This document shows positions 21,936 through 33,356 of a stretch of DNA of 64,000 bases, one piece after another. This stretch comes from Lepas anatifera. Lineage: Eukaryota > Arthropoda > Thecostraca > Lepadidae. A model generated the notes under the pieces. That model searched no databases and was not told the origin of the DNA. It saw nothing but the letters and a program-made list of their open reading frames with translations. Every line of letters begins with the position of its first letter. Position 1 is the first letter of the stretch. The stretch lies in contig JAOTON010001906.1 of NCBI GenBank assembly GCA_034440635.1, positions 1 through 64,000 on the forward strand, read 5' to 3'. A program made the position numbers and the translations under genes.

Positions 21936-22399
21936 GTAAGAATATCTAGATACTGATATATTATTTTGCATCAATTCTCTTAAAACAAATATAATGCCTG
22001 ATTGCCACCTAGTAAAATATGGGGCCTTACAGATATGAATTGTAGGAATTTTACCGAAGAAAACATTACATCAGAAGAACTGAAAATTTATATGTAACTC
22101 ACCTTCAGTATGGAGCTTTTCCTCCTCTCGTATTAAACACTGAAAAAATTGACACCTTTTCGCCATTTGGTGACACCTTCAAAAAGTCCCACTGGAGGGC
22201 AGTTTGGCCAACCCCGCCAAGTAGTGTCACTACCCCCGAAACCGGTGTCAATATAGGGCCAGACACCACATTTGAAAGTTTTTGTAGAATTGGGAGAAGA
22301 GTTGACTCCAACCAAAAGGAGTCACCACCCTCATCAATAGGAGTCACGACACCCATCTGACTCCTTTCTTGACCACCATTTCAAGGGTACCTGACACTG

Positions 22400-23337
22400 A
22401 TTTCCAGTGTATTTTTTTGCGAATTACTCTAAATCAGGGTGTCAATATGCGGATGTATTGATGCCGTCTTATGGTGTAATTTTAGATTGACTCCTCACCT
22501 GTGGCCCCGTATTTTAGCGTCCTTTTTCCTGCGACCCCTTTCTCCACCCCGTCAGTCGTAAAAGTAATGGTGGATGAGCATTTCTGTATTTATATTAGGT
22601 CACCAGTTTAACACATAATCACCGAACATGTTCTCAAGCACGGCACAAATTCTACCAGCAGTAATTTTACACATGGATGCCGAAATGCTATATCGATATC
22701 AAAGTTTTCTGAGTTATTATGTAGTCACCACATTCAGACATAAGCACGTGGGCTCTGTCAAGGAAAAGTCTTTGCATTATCATGAGACACACGTAGTGAC
22801 TAAATGCATAGCGCTCTCTTTAGCTTCTACATCATTTTCGGCACTATCGGGTCGAGAGACTTATAAGTCTCTCAAATGTAGTGACTCAGAACACTCCCGC
22901 ATGTAGTCGCTGAATTATCTGATGCCTTTTCTACTCTACGATAGGAGGTACTCAAAACGTTGAGTGGAGTATCTTGCTCATGATTTGGAAAATGTTTGGC
23001 AAAGACAACATGTTCAGGTTGTTTACGCAGACATGGAAGAAAAAACATCGTGCTGGTGTTCAACGTTTAATATTACAAACAGGTTCAGTCTATGCCTTGG
23101 AAAGAATGGAATTGGTTGGATCAAATTCAAATTCAAGATCAAATTCTGGAAATGCATCGTAAATGTTCGCATGTGGGGCTCGTATAGCACATGGTACATA
23201 ATGGCACGGGGTTCTGAAGAGAAATGGAGGTCAAATGCAACGTAAAGGAACAAAGGACGTGAATAATTATAGGGAATAGAAGCTGTAAGTTTTCGATGTA
23301 TGATTGCAGCCAAAACCAATAGCCGATTGCTGCAGCC
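22400..23337. other. Interior of the intronic element, no domain recognised
   Basis: ORFs of 60-98 residues on both strands near 22628-23319 have no recognisable motif. This stretch may be captured sequence within the element. Confidence 0.3.
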
Positions 23338-23470
23338 TTAACACGCGCATTGAGTGAGGTCTAAGCCACCTTCACTTTGACGGGGGCGTGTACCCGCCCC
23401 CTAAAATCTCGAGAATTATGCTAGATAGATAAAACGATAAGATGCATTGTACCTTCACTTGCCTTACAGT
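23338..23470 (-). mobile_element. TTAA-G end fragment
   Basis: TTAACACGCGCATTGAG, then GGGGGCGTGTACCCGCCCCC and ATCTCGAG: this is the right end of TTAA-G read in reverse. It is cut off after about 130 bases. Confidence 0.65.
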
Positions 23471-23772
23471 GCCCCCATTGTTTCTGCACACAGAATAAGG
23501 CGCTTTGCGCTGTTTTCAGCAACAAAAACGGAAATAGCACGTCCTGTGACGTTACAGAAGAGTCAGATTCTTCAGTGAGGGGCACAATTCTCTAGAAAAG
23601 TGTCGTGATCACTCGCAAGCTAAGTGCAGAGAGTCAGACGCCTTCTTGGAAGAGTCTGAAACCCTTCCTACACCCTACGAAAGGAGTCGGACACATTTCT
23701 TGAAAGAGTCAGACACCCTACCGCCACCTCACGAAAAGTGTCAAATTCCTAATTTATGGGTCAGAATACCTC

Positions 23773-23996
23773 CAGGGGCGGACGCAGACCCGAGATTTGG
23801 GGGCCAAACCCAAGTCTGCCTCTCCTCCGGGGGCGGGGGGGGGGTGGGAGCGAATTTTCTTTTTTGCTCTACAGACCTAGTGTAAACACTTTTTTCGAAA
23901 CATTTCCGGCGTTTGGGGGAGGGGCAAAGATAGTTTGGCCCCCTCCAGCGCTTTGGGGGGGCATGGTCCGAGTGCCCGCCCCCTACGTCCGCAAAT
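23773..23996. mobile_element. MITE (type M2)
   Basis: CAGGGGCGGACGCAG at the left and a CTACGTCCGCAAATG inverse at the right. The same family occurs at 33186 and 46633. G/C-tract rich, no gene. Confidence 0.65.
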
Positions 23997-24449
23997 GGAT
24001 ACCTCCATCACAATGCTTTACGCCCTTAATCATGTAGTAACTCCCTTTGTGTGCATTGTTTTGACGCCAGAAAGTGGTGTCAGAAATGGTGTTCAAAATG
24101 AGGAATTGCGTTATTTTCGGAAATGACACCGGCACAAGGTTATTGGCGCAAAATTATAGAATCTAGTACCCAAAAATGGTCATTAGTCTACCAAAAAAGG
24201 ATGTCTCATGCGCTATATTTTAGGGGCATCTTAGGGCTGGGTGTCATTTTTTTCTTTCAGTGTAGATTGTCTGAGGTAATCACACCCATATTTTTAAAGT
24301 TAGAATTCAACATATAATATTAACTCATTTTTAACCTTCCTACTTTATAAATAATCGAACTGTACACGCTATGTATCACAGACCATGTTTAAATGGAAAA
24401 GAACTGGTCAGAGCCCATTATTATCTTCAGACGGCGTGTTCTGTTGCAG

Positions 24450-24635
24450 AAGCGTGTAAGTCCATCAAAAGTTGTCGCGATGAACCGTCATTTTGTGGAC
24501 CCCTCAAATCTGGGGAAGAAGAAATGGAAGAGGAAATCTTAGAAAAATAACAAACCGTACTGCTGTCAGGATGGCAACGGATGCTCCTACAAGCAGAAGA
24601 CCTGCGGAGCAAAGAAATGCGTTCCTGAGCGTTAG
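24450..24635 (+). pseudogene. Exon 2 of the secreted cysteine-rich peptide, frame broken
   Basis: From the acceptor at 24448-24449 the phase-1 frame encodes three cysteines spaced C-x5-C-x6-C (EACKSIKSCRDEPSFCGPL), then an acidic segment EEEMEEEILEK, and stops at 24548-24550. A second frame, offset by one base in the A-run at 24543-24547, continues from 24546 with a basic cysteine-rich tail starting NNKPYCCQDGNGCS and stops at 24633-24635. Cysteines and length suggest one original ORF: signal, acidic spacer, basic disulfide-rich end. The extra base may be real decay or a homopolymer error in the assembly. The minus-strand copy at 62562-62760 keeps the same cysteine spacing. Function unproven; a secreted defence or toxin-like role is inference. 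Confidence 0.55.
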
Positions 24636-24711
24636 AATTGCCGCGCAGTGGGGTATTCGTGATTATTTGGCATTTGTAATTAGATAGTTTCTGATATTTT
24701 GGCAAGCTTTT

Positions 24712-24960
24712 TTAATCATGATTTTTACCTGAAACAAGTTTTGTGTGCTGGTCCATGGTGCTGCAACCAATTTTCATAAAATAATGTTCATCTGACCGTC
24801 TAAAATACATAGAAGATGTTATGTATGGATATTTTTCGACAGCACCAGGTATGCCTGCTGGGAAAGGATCACAACCATTGAAGATGCACACGAATATATG
24901 TTTTTTTCTGTTACCTCCTCCAATATAGTACGATTTCGAGAAAGGAGTTTTTTTGCGGTG
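24712..24960 (-). other. Exon-like minus-strand ORF within a repeated segment
   Basis: The minus strand reads a continuous frame containing GCDPFPAGIPGAVEKYPYI and YFRRSDEHYFMKIGCSTMD, ending at a donor-like TTTCAG|GTAAAAAT (about 24733-24721). About 130 bases (24825-24955) recur on the plus strand at 53365-53510, where the frame is broken. It is either an exon of an unknown gene family or part of an unrecognised repeat. No acceptor with a good pyrimidine tract is seen. Confidence 0.3.
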
Positions 24961-24977
24961 TCGGCCGAAGCCCTGTA

Positions 24978-25350
24978 TTAACCCTCGCCCCACCTGGGGG
25001 TCATCGATGGCCCCTAAGGTTTTTCGGGAGAGCAGAAAAATGACGAGACACAGCTCCGCGGTTGAGGGATCTCTCGCGGATCTCTCACCCAAACCATTTT
25101 CCCACTATCCCTAAAATGTTTTTTACCCCGGGTCACTCATGATCTGGTCACCAGGCTAGGTCAACCAAGGTAACCTCACTTCAACTTTTGAGCTCTTTAA
25201 GACCTACATTTCTTGGTCGATCAGTTTGAAACTTCCTACACTTCATGACCTTCTAGGGTCTACAAGGTGTATATCCGAGATTTTTCAATTTCGTGACCTG
25301 AGTTAAAGTCAAGAGGTGATCTTTCCTATTGAAAAAGCACGGGAAAAGCT
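24978..25350 (-). mobile_element. TTAA-A end fragment, reverse orientation
   Basis: TTAACCCTCGCCCCACCTGG at 24978, a GGGTCATCGATGGCCCC hairpin, GGTTTTTCGGG box, then segments matching 20530-20860 in reverse (for example CTACAAGGTGTATATCC). It is cut off near 25350, about one third of an element. Confidence 0.7.
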
Positions 25351-25756
25351 GCAGAGACAGCGGATTCCATTTTCTAGAAGTGGTGCAAGATTTTCTGGAG
25401 GGGGCGCCTTCCTCCCTAGGGGGTGCCATCATCCCATGGGGGGGACGCCTTTGCTATTTAAGGGCGTTCTGCAGAAACTCTTTGGACTCGGCGTGGGAGG
25501 CCACTGGGGGTTGTTTTTTCTAATATTCCGAAACAAATAGGTATTTTAGATTCCGCGTAAAATCAGTCGTATCGGATTGGTATCAGCAACAGAGGGGCAT
25601 AGCCCAGGATTCTGTGATTTTCATAGCCTTGTTTGCAGTTATGACCAATGATATTGCAGACACTTCCCGCAAACTTACGTCATGTGCTTTTCGTTGAAGA
25701 CTTCACAATATGGGTGACAGCGTCTACTACAGCAGCTGCGCAGAGGCGGCTGCAGC
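25351..25756. other. No gene recognised
   Basis: Between a truncated TTAA-A and the LINE. GGGGGCGCC words near 25400-25450 suggest a worn M3-type MITE. The last 80 bases may belong to the LINE. Confidence 0.35.
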
Positions 25757-27220
25757 TTGGCCTTAACATATTGCAGCACGATGTCCCTAGCTGGTGGCAT
25801 ATTTCCTGAGAAATGGGCAGAGGCAAACATTGTTTCCATTTTCAAAAAGGGCTCATGCAAAAATCCCGAAAATCATCGGTCCGTTTATCGGTCCGTTTCT
25901 CTGCTGCCCCTCTGTGCCAAGATATTTGAGAAAATTGTTTGCGACCAAATCTACCAGCACGTTCGGCCATATCTATCACAACATCAACACGGATTAATTC
26001 CAAAAAGATCATGTGAAACCAATCTTGCGTCCTTTCTATCGCACGGGTGGAAGGCCATTTCAGAAGGCAGCCAACTCGATACTGTTTACACGGATTTTTC
26101 CAGTGCTTTCCAGAGTGTCAACCATCGCCTTTTGTTATATAAGTTGCAATGCATGTACGGTGTCAGCGGTCAAGCGTTGAATTGGTTGACATCATATTTG
26201 GATAGGCGAAAGCAGAGAGTGGCTTTAAACGGAAAGGTGTCAGAATGGGAACCAGTGATCTCAGGCACACCAGAGAGGGGACATATGTCCCCATTGCTTT
26301 TTTCTCTCTTTGTGAACGATTTGCCACGCTTAGTTAAAACAAACTGCCTACTTGTTGCGGATGAGCTCAAAAATTTCCACAGAATCAAACCTCAACAGGA
26401 CATCCTGGCATTACAAACAGATCTAGACTCAGTGACCCGGTGGGTGGCAGACTGGCAATTGAAATTGAATGCCTCAAAGTGCAAAAGCTTCAAAATTACA
26501 CTTAAGCGAAACCCTATTGATTCAGCTTATAAAATCCACGACACAGTTCTTGAAAACGTGACCACAATCCGAGATCTAGGAGTAATTATCGACCAAAAGC
26601 TCACATTTTTGAATCACATTGATACCACGGTTTCTAAGGCCAACAGCGTACTCGGGTTACTCATTCGATCCTTGCAGTCTGCTTCTCCCCGTTATAAAAT
26701 TGATAAACACGCCGCAATATCCGTCTTTAATGCAAACATTCGCTCCATATTAGAATATTGTTCCGTCATCTGGGCGGGAGCGGCAAAGTGTCATCTCGTT
26801 CGCATTGAGAGAGCTCAGCACAGGTTTCTCATGTGGCTTTCAAACCATACTAGACCAGCCTGCCCATCTCTCGAATATAATCAGTTGATGATGTTTTACG
26901 GTGTTCGATCACTGTAGGCGAGGCGGGATCAATTTGATATTTTATTTATACACAAGATTTTTAAAGGTCTCATCTCATCGTCTTACCTCTTAGAATGTTT
27001 CTCATTGCGTGTACAACCGAGGCTGACGAGAAGTTGTGTTGTCTTCCATGTACCATTTGGCAGGGTAAATACTGTGAAGTCTGGCCTGTTCGTGCGAGCT
27101 CCTCTCATTGCTAATGATTTTCTGAAATTTTCACCGAGGAGCGACATGCTAGTGGATCCAATCGGCAGATTAAGAAAGGAGATTTCTGTGTATACGGCGA
27201 CCCGATTAGTGCCTCTTTGA
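25757..27220 (+). mobile_element. Dead LINE reverse transcriptase (Jockey/CR1 group)
   Basis: A 386-residue open frame covers the RT fingers to thumb. Readable blocks: palm A region VYTDFSSAFQSVNHRLLL (around residue 120), a degraded SGTPERGHMSPLLFSLFVND (normally GVPQGSxLGPLLF), and LVADELKNF where YADD should stand, then NIRSILEYCSVIWAGAAK. Loss of the second catalytic aspartate and of the GVPQGS box makes the enzyme inactive although the frame is long. Continues with stops to 27220, with an AT-rich 3' flank to about 27370. Endonuclease and ORF1 are missing (5' truncation). Same family as 3346-4162. Confidence 0.9.
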
Positions 27221-27643
27221 AGGTGTGTCTGTGCTTGTTTTTGTTTTAACCATACGACGTTTTAATTGTGACCATGTATTGTATGTATTTTAGGTTTATT
27301 TTTATCCTGACTTCGCCTATAATTGGGTTACTTTCATAAATACCTGTTGGCAATTAATACAAGATACAAGGATACAAGAATGGATCACATGCAATGGACT
27401 GAGATTTCAAGTTCTAAGACAAACTTCTATAATAGACATTGAGGCTGAATACCCGATGTTGTAAATTCGCGGAAATCCGAGCGACGTTGTAGCAGAAACC
27501 AGATTTATCGGGCTCACACTCGATCAACTTTCATATGTGCCACACCTGAAGGATTGCCGCAAAAAAATGTTTCGATCCGCTGAAAATACTAAAGGTGTTG
27601 ACGAGGATGAGCTACGGTGCGGATAGAGAAATTTTTCTAATGC

Positions 27644-27722
27644 TATACACGTTATACGCTTATCGCCTATATGTACGTTATACGCACGTTATACGCTCAT
27701 CGTTATACGCTACGTTATAAGC
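27644..27722. repeat. Short minisatellite of GTTATACGC units
   Basis: ACGTTATACGC-like words occur about five times in 80 bases. It lies within the RT region of the dead LINE, so the expansion took place after that copy died. Confidence 0.7.
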
Positions 27723-27946
27723 TCCTTATGCTATATAGATCACTTATTCGTTCAAAGACCGGGTACGGCTGTGTTGTGTATGAGGCCACTCCTTAGTCCG
27801 CGAAAAAGATTATCGATATGTCCATCATCACGCTATCAGAATATTAACAGGGGCGTTCAAAGCTTTACCCATAATAACCATGCTAGTGGAAATTAATGAA
27901 ATATCGCTACAAATGCGCAGTAATATACTCGCTTTGCATTAAGCCA

Positions 27947-28408
27947 TTACAGGTAATTTGGCACCTTAAGAACGTTATTTTAACTAAGATAGCCAAGATG
28001 TAAAGCAAGTCGGAAAACCAGGTGCTCTATATATATATATCATTTGTCTTGGAGCTCGATATTTCCGTAGAAAAAACTAAAACCTACCGGAAATGTACCT
28101 CTCATGTACCTCTCGCCAGGCGGCCATTGTTGTGAACTGCTCGTGTGACGAAATATGCTGACAGCACGATGAGCATCAGTCAATCGAAGCCCTTGAAGTG
28201 TTTCGAGTATGGTAGTGGCTGCCAGATTATGACATCATCCACAGGCAGATATTTATTTCTTTTCCTAGAGGAGTATTTTAAAAATCAAAATATTGAGCTT
28301 GTTGTACATTTTTCAGAGAAATCATGAGTGGTTTCATTATTTTCGGCTAAAAGTACGCCTAATTGCACAAAATTCCAGGATTTTACCAAGGTGCCACGTT
28401 CCCTTTAA
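27947..28408. mobile_element. T2/Kolobok-like MITE
   Basis: The right end reads AAGGTGCCACGTTCCCTTTAA and the left end TTACAGGTAATTTGGCACCTT. The better copy at 43055-43508 shows that the ends are TTAAAGGGAATGTGGCACC. TTAA plus AGGG at the ends fits the TTAAAGGRR pattern of T2/Kolobok MITEs. 462 bases, no ORF. Confidence 0.7.
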
Positions 28409-28935
28409 AATCAGTTACCAACACGCCCCACATACCAAACCTTTTTTGCGACGCCTACCATTGTCAGATAGACAGTGGCTCGCGTGTTGCAACCCGTCAC
28501 CCGGGAGTGAGAGTCTGTGCCTGGCTGGCACAGGCTGGTATCGACAGCAGCCTCGTAGAACCACATGAAACAGCTGCTATTGAACTATACCTCATCTTGA
28601 CAGTTAACACGAACACAGACCTACTCCAACAAAGCAAAAATTTGCCTCCTGAACCGACGCGCCAGTAATTTATGAACTTGCGTGCGGAGCCGTTCGAAAA
28701 CCACGTCTGTTTCTATACAGACGGTTGCAAAAGAAAGTGACAGTGGCACAGGGCGTGCATTTGTTGGTGACAATGTTGAGAAGTTTTCTAGTTTGCCTTA
28801 CGAAGGATCCATTTTTACTTCAGAGCTGTACGCCATTTTTTGTTGTTTAGACCAGGTGTCTAAGCTGATGGCGAGGAAGTTTGCGATTTCTACCGATTCG
28901 CTGTCTTATCTACAGACATTGAAGCCATTTTATTT

Positions 28936-29184
28936 CTATAATGCGTCATCACCTTGGCGGGCCATGCTGAAGATGACCGGATCTTCTGTGTGCACTGAGT
29001 GGTTCAGTAGGAAGACACAGGCAGTTTGGAGGGCTACCATCTCAGCCTGAAAACTCGAGCAGAGCGAGCCTGCTGGTCGCCTGAGCTCATGCTGGGCTCC
29101 GTCTGGTGACTCGATGAAGACCCAGCTCCCCCACTCGTGACCCCTCCGTGCACTGACCCGCCGGTCCACACCCATGTGGCACAT
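28936..29184 (-). mobile_element. RNase H fragment of a second LINE, minus strand
   Basis: The minus-strand frame reads EWGSWVFIESPDGAQHELRR then PAGSLCSSFQAEMVALQTA, the beta-sheet and glutamate-helix region of a LINE RNase H. It overlaps or abuts the end of the plus-strand RNase H fragment. Truncated on both sides. Confidence 0.6.
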
Positions 29185-29346
29185 TGAGTCAGGGAAGCGA
29201 GGTGGGGGAGAGCTACTCGCTTCTTCCGGACAGGTGGCGCTCCTGATGTCAGTGGGCCCACGTCTAGTTGAAATGTGACACTCTCCTGATACCCACGGTG
29301 GAAGACGTCGAGGAAGGAGAGTCTCGATGGGGAGGGAGATGCCTGC

Positions 29347-30108
29347 TTGATCCTACATCTCTCTGCAGAGTCCACTCTTTCTACGCTACCTGTTACAGAG
29401 GCAGTTCTGAATGCAACCATGATGAAAATGGTAAACACCATCAAACATGATATGATTGCTGAGTTCGAGGCGCTGAGGGAGGACTTAAGAAAGCTGCACA
29501 ACCGTATTAAAGATCTCGAGGACCACATAGCGTCAAGAGACCTACAACTCGACGAATTGGAGCGATGTCTCTGTGACAGGGATGCCAAAATTATGGACCT
29601 TCAAAGCGAGGTGGACCAGCTACACAGTGATGCTAGACGGAAGGATTTGATCCTGTCGGGGCCGGCCGTCCCGCTACCCCCTCGGAGCCGTGGACGGAGG
29701 ACGTGATGGAGACGACGGTAAACATGCTCCAGAACCGGCTTCCAGGTGTCCGAGTGTCCAGCGCGGACCTAGACGACGCGTTTAGAATCGGGAAAGGTAA
29801 GAACATTGTGGTCAAGTTCAGGAGTGGTGCAAAAACCTCTGAGAAATAAAGTGTACGAGCCCAGATTTCAGATGCAGGCACCCCCGTCCGGAGCAAACGA
29901 TACCACTGGACCGAGAAAGCTGTTTGGGCGAGAAAACCTCTCCCCACACCGTGAGAAGATCTTCTCAGCCTTGCTCACTGAAAAACTGGCGAACAGACTG
30001 TACACAGTCTTCACAAAAAACGGCGAAGTTTATTGTAAGATGACCCAATACGGCAGGAAAAGCAAGATAGAGAGTCTCAGCAGACTCGAAACGCTGCTGA
30101 AAGAGTAA
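29347..30108 (+). mobile_element. LINE ORF1 of L1/Tx1 type, frameshifted
   Basis: The first part (29347-29706) is a coiled coil, with heptad-like EALREDLRKLHNRIKDLEDH and more. After a frameshift near 29660 come FRIGKGKNIVVKFRSG (about 29787-29835), an RNA-binding fold signature of L1-type ORF1, and a C-terminal block ending YTVFTKNGEVYCKMTQYG. ORF1 binds and packages the element's RNA. Same family as the minus-strand ORF1 at 51111-52138. Confidence 0.8.
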
Positions 30109-30687
30109 GCCCTCTGTTCGGTTCACCTCAATGGTTGGTATGCTGTGTCTCGTCAATGTCAGATAACGTTTATTATTCTCTTGGAAGGTTCCACGGCTAA
30201 AATGTAAAATAATTTGTGTTGACAAGCCCGAAACGCACTCTGAGTTCTTTTGTGTGTGCTCATCTTTGAGTGCACCCCTACGCTGGGGGAGCTACATTTT
30301 CAATGTCGTTATTTTTTGTTTATTTCCATCGTAGGTTCACCTACTCTAACATCGGCATTAAGTGTGGAGAATTGAAATGTGTCGTTTTGAACCGAAAGCA
30401 GCGATCTTATCTATGTCACACATGGTTTACAAACCACCACATCTGTTGTTACACACTTCTCGGTACATTTGTAAAGACTGTGTTATTGTTATTTTTCACC
30501 TCGGTCGAGGTTATAAGCACCACACGGTAACGTTTCCCCACTGTGCGCAGAGTTGTGATGCATACGCCGGACGCTGCCTCAGTTGGCAGTGCGCCAGCAT
30601 CACAGGTGGCGGGTTCAGCAGCCAGCAAACTTCTCACTGCATCTTTGACAGGCCAGCGCCGATCATCAACTTACCCTCACACAACTA
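30109..30687. other. Inter-ORF region of the L1/Tx1 element
   Basis: Non-coding spacer between ORF1 and ORF2. The next start codon, at 30688, opens the endonuclease. No separate feature seen. Confidence 0.4.
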
Positions 30688-31780
30688 TGGCAGGTATTAA
30701 CATTGTCACGATGAACTGCCGGGGCCTAGCGGGGAAACACAAACGACGCGACATGTTTGATTTTTTCAAGAAGTCGGATCGTGAAATAATCTGTCTGCAG
30801 GACGTCCATTGCACGGAGAAATCAAAGGTTTATTTTTCCACCCTGTGGCGGGGGAATGCAGCTAACTCATGTTTCAACAACAACAGCCGTGGTGTTTGCA
30901 TACTATTCAAACGACATCTTAAACTTGAAATTATTTCTGAACATTCCGGTGATGCTGGCAACTTTGTGGCGGTCTTGTTCAATACTGGAACGGACACGTA
31001 CCGTATCCAAAACATTTATGGCCCAAACACAGACGAACCAGGTTTTTTCCTTACAATTGATAAATTTTTGTGGGAAAATGATGCCGAACACACCATAATA
31101 TGCGGGGATTTCAATTTGGTTCTGGACCAGGATTTAGACACCTTAAATTATCAATCAGAGAACAACAGGGGAGCCAAGATAGAAGTGAAAAAAAACTTAT
31201 GGTCAAACACGATTTGATTGACGCATGGAGAATAATTCACCCCGATATGCAAAGTTTCTCTTGGACCAAACACAACCCGTTTAAACGTGCCCGCTTAGAC
31301 ATGATTTTGATAAATAAGATCGATCACCCAGCAGTCGACAAGTGCGAAATCTTACCTGGTTATAGAAGCGATCACGACCGTGTGTCTCTAATTTTAAAGA
31401 CTCCACGACGTGCACGGGGCCCTGGACTTTGGAAATTCAATGTCTTGTTATGGAAAGAGGAGACGTATATCAATCTAGTTAAAAACAAAATCGAAGCCAA
31501 GGTACGCAAATATGCGGCTCCGTTATCCATCGAAGAATTTTTCAAAAGCGAAAGTTATGAGGCGGAGGTTGCGCTTACAATAGGTGACAGACTATTTGTC
31601 GACAACTTGTTAATGGCAATACGTGGAGAATCAGTCAAGTATGCGAAACAAAGAGCCAGAAGCCGAGATAGCCGAGAACGAGACCTTCTTAAAGATGTTG
31701 AAAATGAGAAATTACGGGAAGTAGAAAGTTCAGGTTCAATAGATACGGGTTTCAGAGTTGCACAACTTCAAGCTGAATAA
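30688..31780 (+). mobile_element. ORF2 apurinic-type endonuclease domain
   Basis: MAGINIVTMNCRGLAGKHKR begins the domain (asparagine motif), followed by IICLQDVHC (metal-binding position, D in place of the usual E of LQETH), NIYGPNTDEPGFF, IICGDFNLVLDQDLD (catalytic DFN) and, after a frame change near 31190, GYRSDHDRVSL (the SDH box). It nicks target DNA for target-primed reverse transcription. One frameshift breaks the domain; the downstream linker runs to 31780. Confidence 0.85.
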
Positions 31781-33180
31781 GAGTCCTTGCGCAAACCTAA
31801 GATTTATGGTCTCCTGCTAAGATAAAAACAGTGTGGCTTGAAGAATCTGAGCACCCTTCTAAGTATTTTTATCTTTGGAGAAAGAATATAATTCTAACAA
31901 ATATATTGGCCTGCTAGAAGAGGAACACCGAAGCTACACACACCCAAAGGAGATATTAGAACGTTTTTGATAACATTTGGAGGAAAAATTTGATACTAAC
32001 GAAAATGTCAATGTAGATAAAAATCTAATAAAGAGCTGTTGTGCCGTTAAGCTGTCACCAGTAGAGAATCAGAGCTTAGAAAGACCTATTTCTCTTGAAG
32101 AGTTAAGCGAAACTCGAACGCAAATGAAAGGCGGAAAATTCCCTGGATCCAATGAATTTACCATAGAGTTTTTCAAACATTTCAGGCCAAATATCAAACA
32201 CTTCTCATATCGGAGTATACCATACCGATATACCATACGTCTGAAAGATTACAAATTATCTGAGATACACAGAGAGGGAATTGTCACACTTATTCCCAAA
32301 GGACGAGATCAGAGTCACAAGCTGAAGGGATGGAGGGCAATATCCCTATCAAACGTTAACTTTAAGATAATGTCAGCGGCCATTGCAAATATACTTAAAT
32401 TTGTGACAGAAAAATTGATCGACCAGGAGCAAACAGAATACGTAATAAGGTAGGTTTATCGGCGAAAACAGCCGGCTTACGTATGACGTAATACATCATT
32501 GCAATTCGAGCCAGACAAGCGGTGAAATTATCGTTGCTGATTCTGAGGTGGCATTTGAAACCTTAGATTGGCACTATACCACAGTTGCAATGGAGCAGAT
32601 GAACTTTGGACCTGCGTTCTTGAATCTTGTTAAGCTTTTTTACATGAGCCAAAACAGTTTCGCACGCATTATGATAGATGGATATCTCGGCCGTAAAGTG
32701 TTCTTACATGTAGGGGCGTGAGGCAGGAGGGTCCTGCTTCTGGCTACTTATTCATCATAACAGTTCAGATTCTAACTCGCTTAATAAAAGGATCGTCAAA
32801 AGTGCTTGGCATACAAGTTGCTCCGCATATTGAAGTTCGAATATCACAATTCGCTGACGATACGACTTTGTACTTGTCAGGAACTGCTGAAAATTTAAGA
32901 GGTACTTTTGAAGAACTCGAGGAATTTTCAAAATGTTCCGGCCTGAAACTAAACAAATCTAAAACCAAGTGTCTGGCCATAGGTACCACTGACGTCAACG
33001 ATATTGAGAATGGGAGTCAAGATCTAACGTGGGTTACTGAGCTTAAAATTTTGGGGATAACATTCTCCAATGACCTAAATGGAATCACTGACAAAAACTT
33101 AGCGAAAAAGTTACAAGACCTTACATCCGAAATGCAAAGATGGAAAAGACGAAACATATCAACGATAGGGAAAATAACCG
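31781..33180 (+). mobile_element. ORF2 reverse transcriptase, broken
   Basis: Fragments in order: TPIPKGRD-like LIPKGRDQSHKLKGWRAISL (about 32290-32350), REGPASGYLF replacing the REGCPLSPxLF block (about 32718), and ISQFADDTTLYLSGT (about 32840-32885), with an intact FADD catalytic box. Then GLKLNKSKTKCLAIG and ILGITFSND. The palm A region between 32455 and 32700 is broken by stops. The sequence is cut by the MITE at 33186, so the C-terminal domain is missing. Confidence 0.85.
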
Positions 33181-33185
33181 TCATC

Positions 33186-33330
33186 CATTGGCGGACGCAG
33201 GGGGGCCATTCCGGCCATGCCCCCCCCAAAGTGCTGGAAGGGGGGCCAAACTATCTTTTGGCCCCCCAAACGCCGGGAAATTTTTCGAAAAAGGTGTTTA
33301 CCCTATGTCTGTAGAGCAAAAAAATATTCG
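33186..33330. mobile_element. MITE (type M2), truncated
   Basis: Starts CATTGGCGGACGCAGGGG; the rest matches 46790-46956 in reverse, including GCCAAACTATCTTTTGGCC. It inserted in the LINE ORF2. The far end is lost. Confidence 0.6.
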
Positions 33331-33356
33331 CATTCTCATCGTGGCATATCTAGTGA

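Larger units (their letters stand above)
22137..24263. mobile_element. 2.1 kb DNA element filling intron 1
   Basis: Left end ACACTGAAAAAATTGACACC and right end GGTGTCATTTTTTTC followed by TTTCAGTGT are imperfect inverted repeats of about 22 bases. Inside both ends the words GAGTCAGACACC, AGTCACCACC and GGTGTC recur, like subterminal transposase-binding repeats. It has no transposase ORF. Later insertions lie inside it (TTAA-G end fragment 23338, MITE 23773). Its left boundary is supported by the ghost intron at 15590-15790, which continues past the equivalent point without it. Confidence 0.6.
27400..28990 (+). mobile_element. Dead LINE with RNase H domain (I-clade type), split by a MITE
   Basis: 27480-27945 translates with shifts into the RT thumb region (ETRFIGLTLDQLSYVPHLKD, then YGCVVYEATP). 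After the MITE at 27947-28408 the reading resumes (SVTNTPHIPNLFCDAYH...) and reaches an RNase H domain at about 28705-28920: CFYTDGCKRE with the first aspartate, ELYAI with the conserved glutamate, and STDSLSYLQTL with the second aspartate. An RNase H after RT is typical of I, R1 and related LINE clades. Several stops and shifts, so inactive. Confidence 0.75.
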
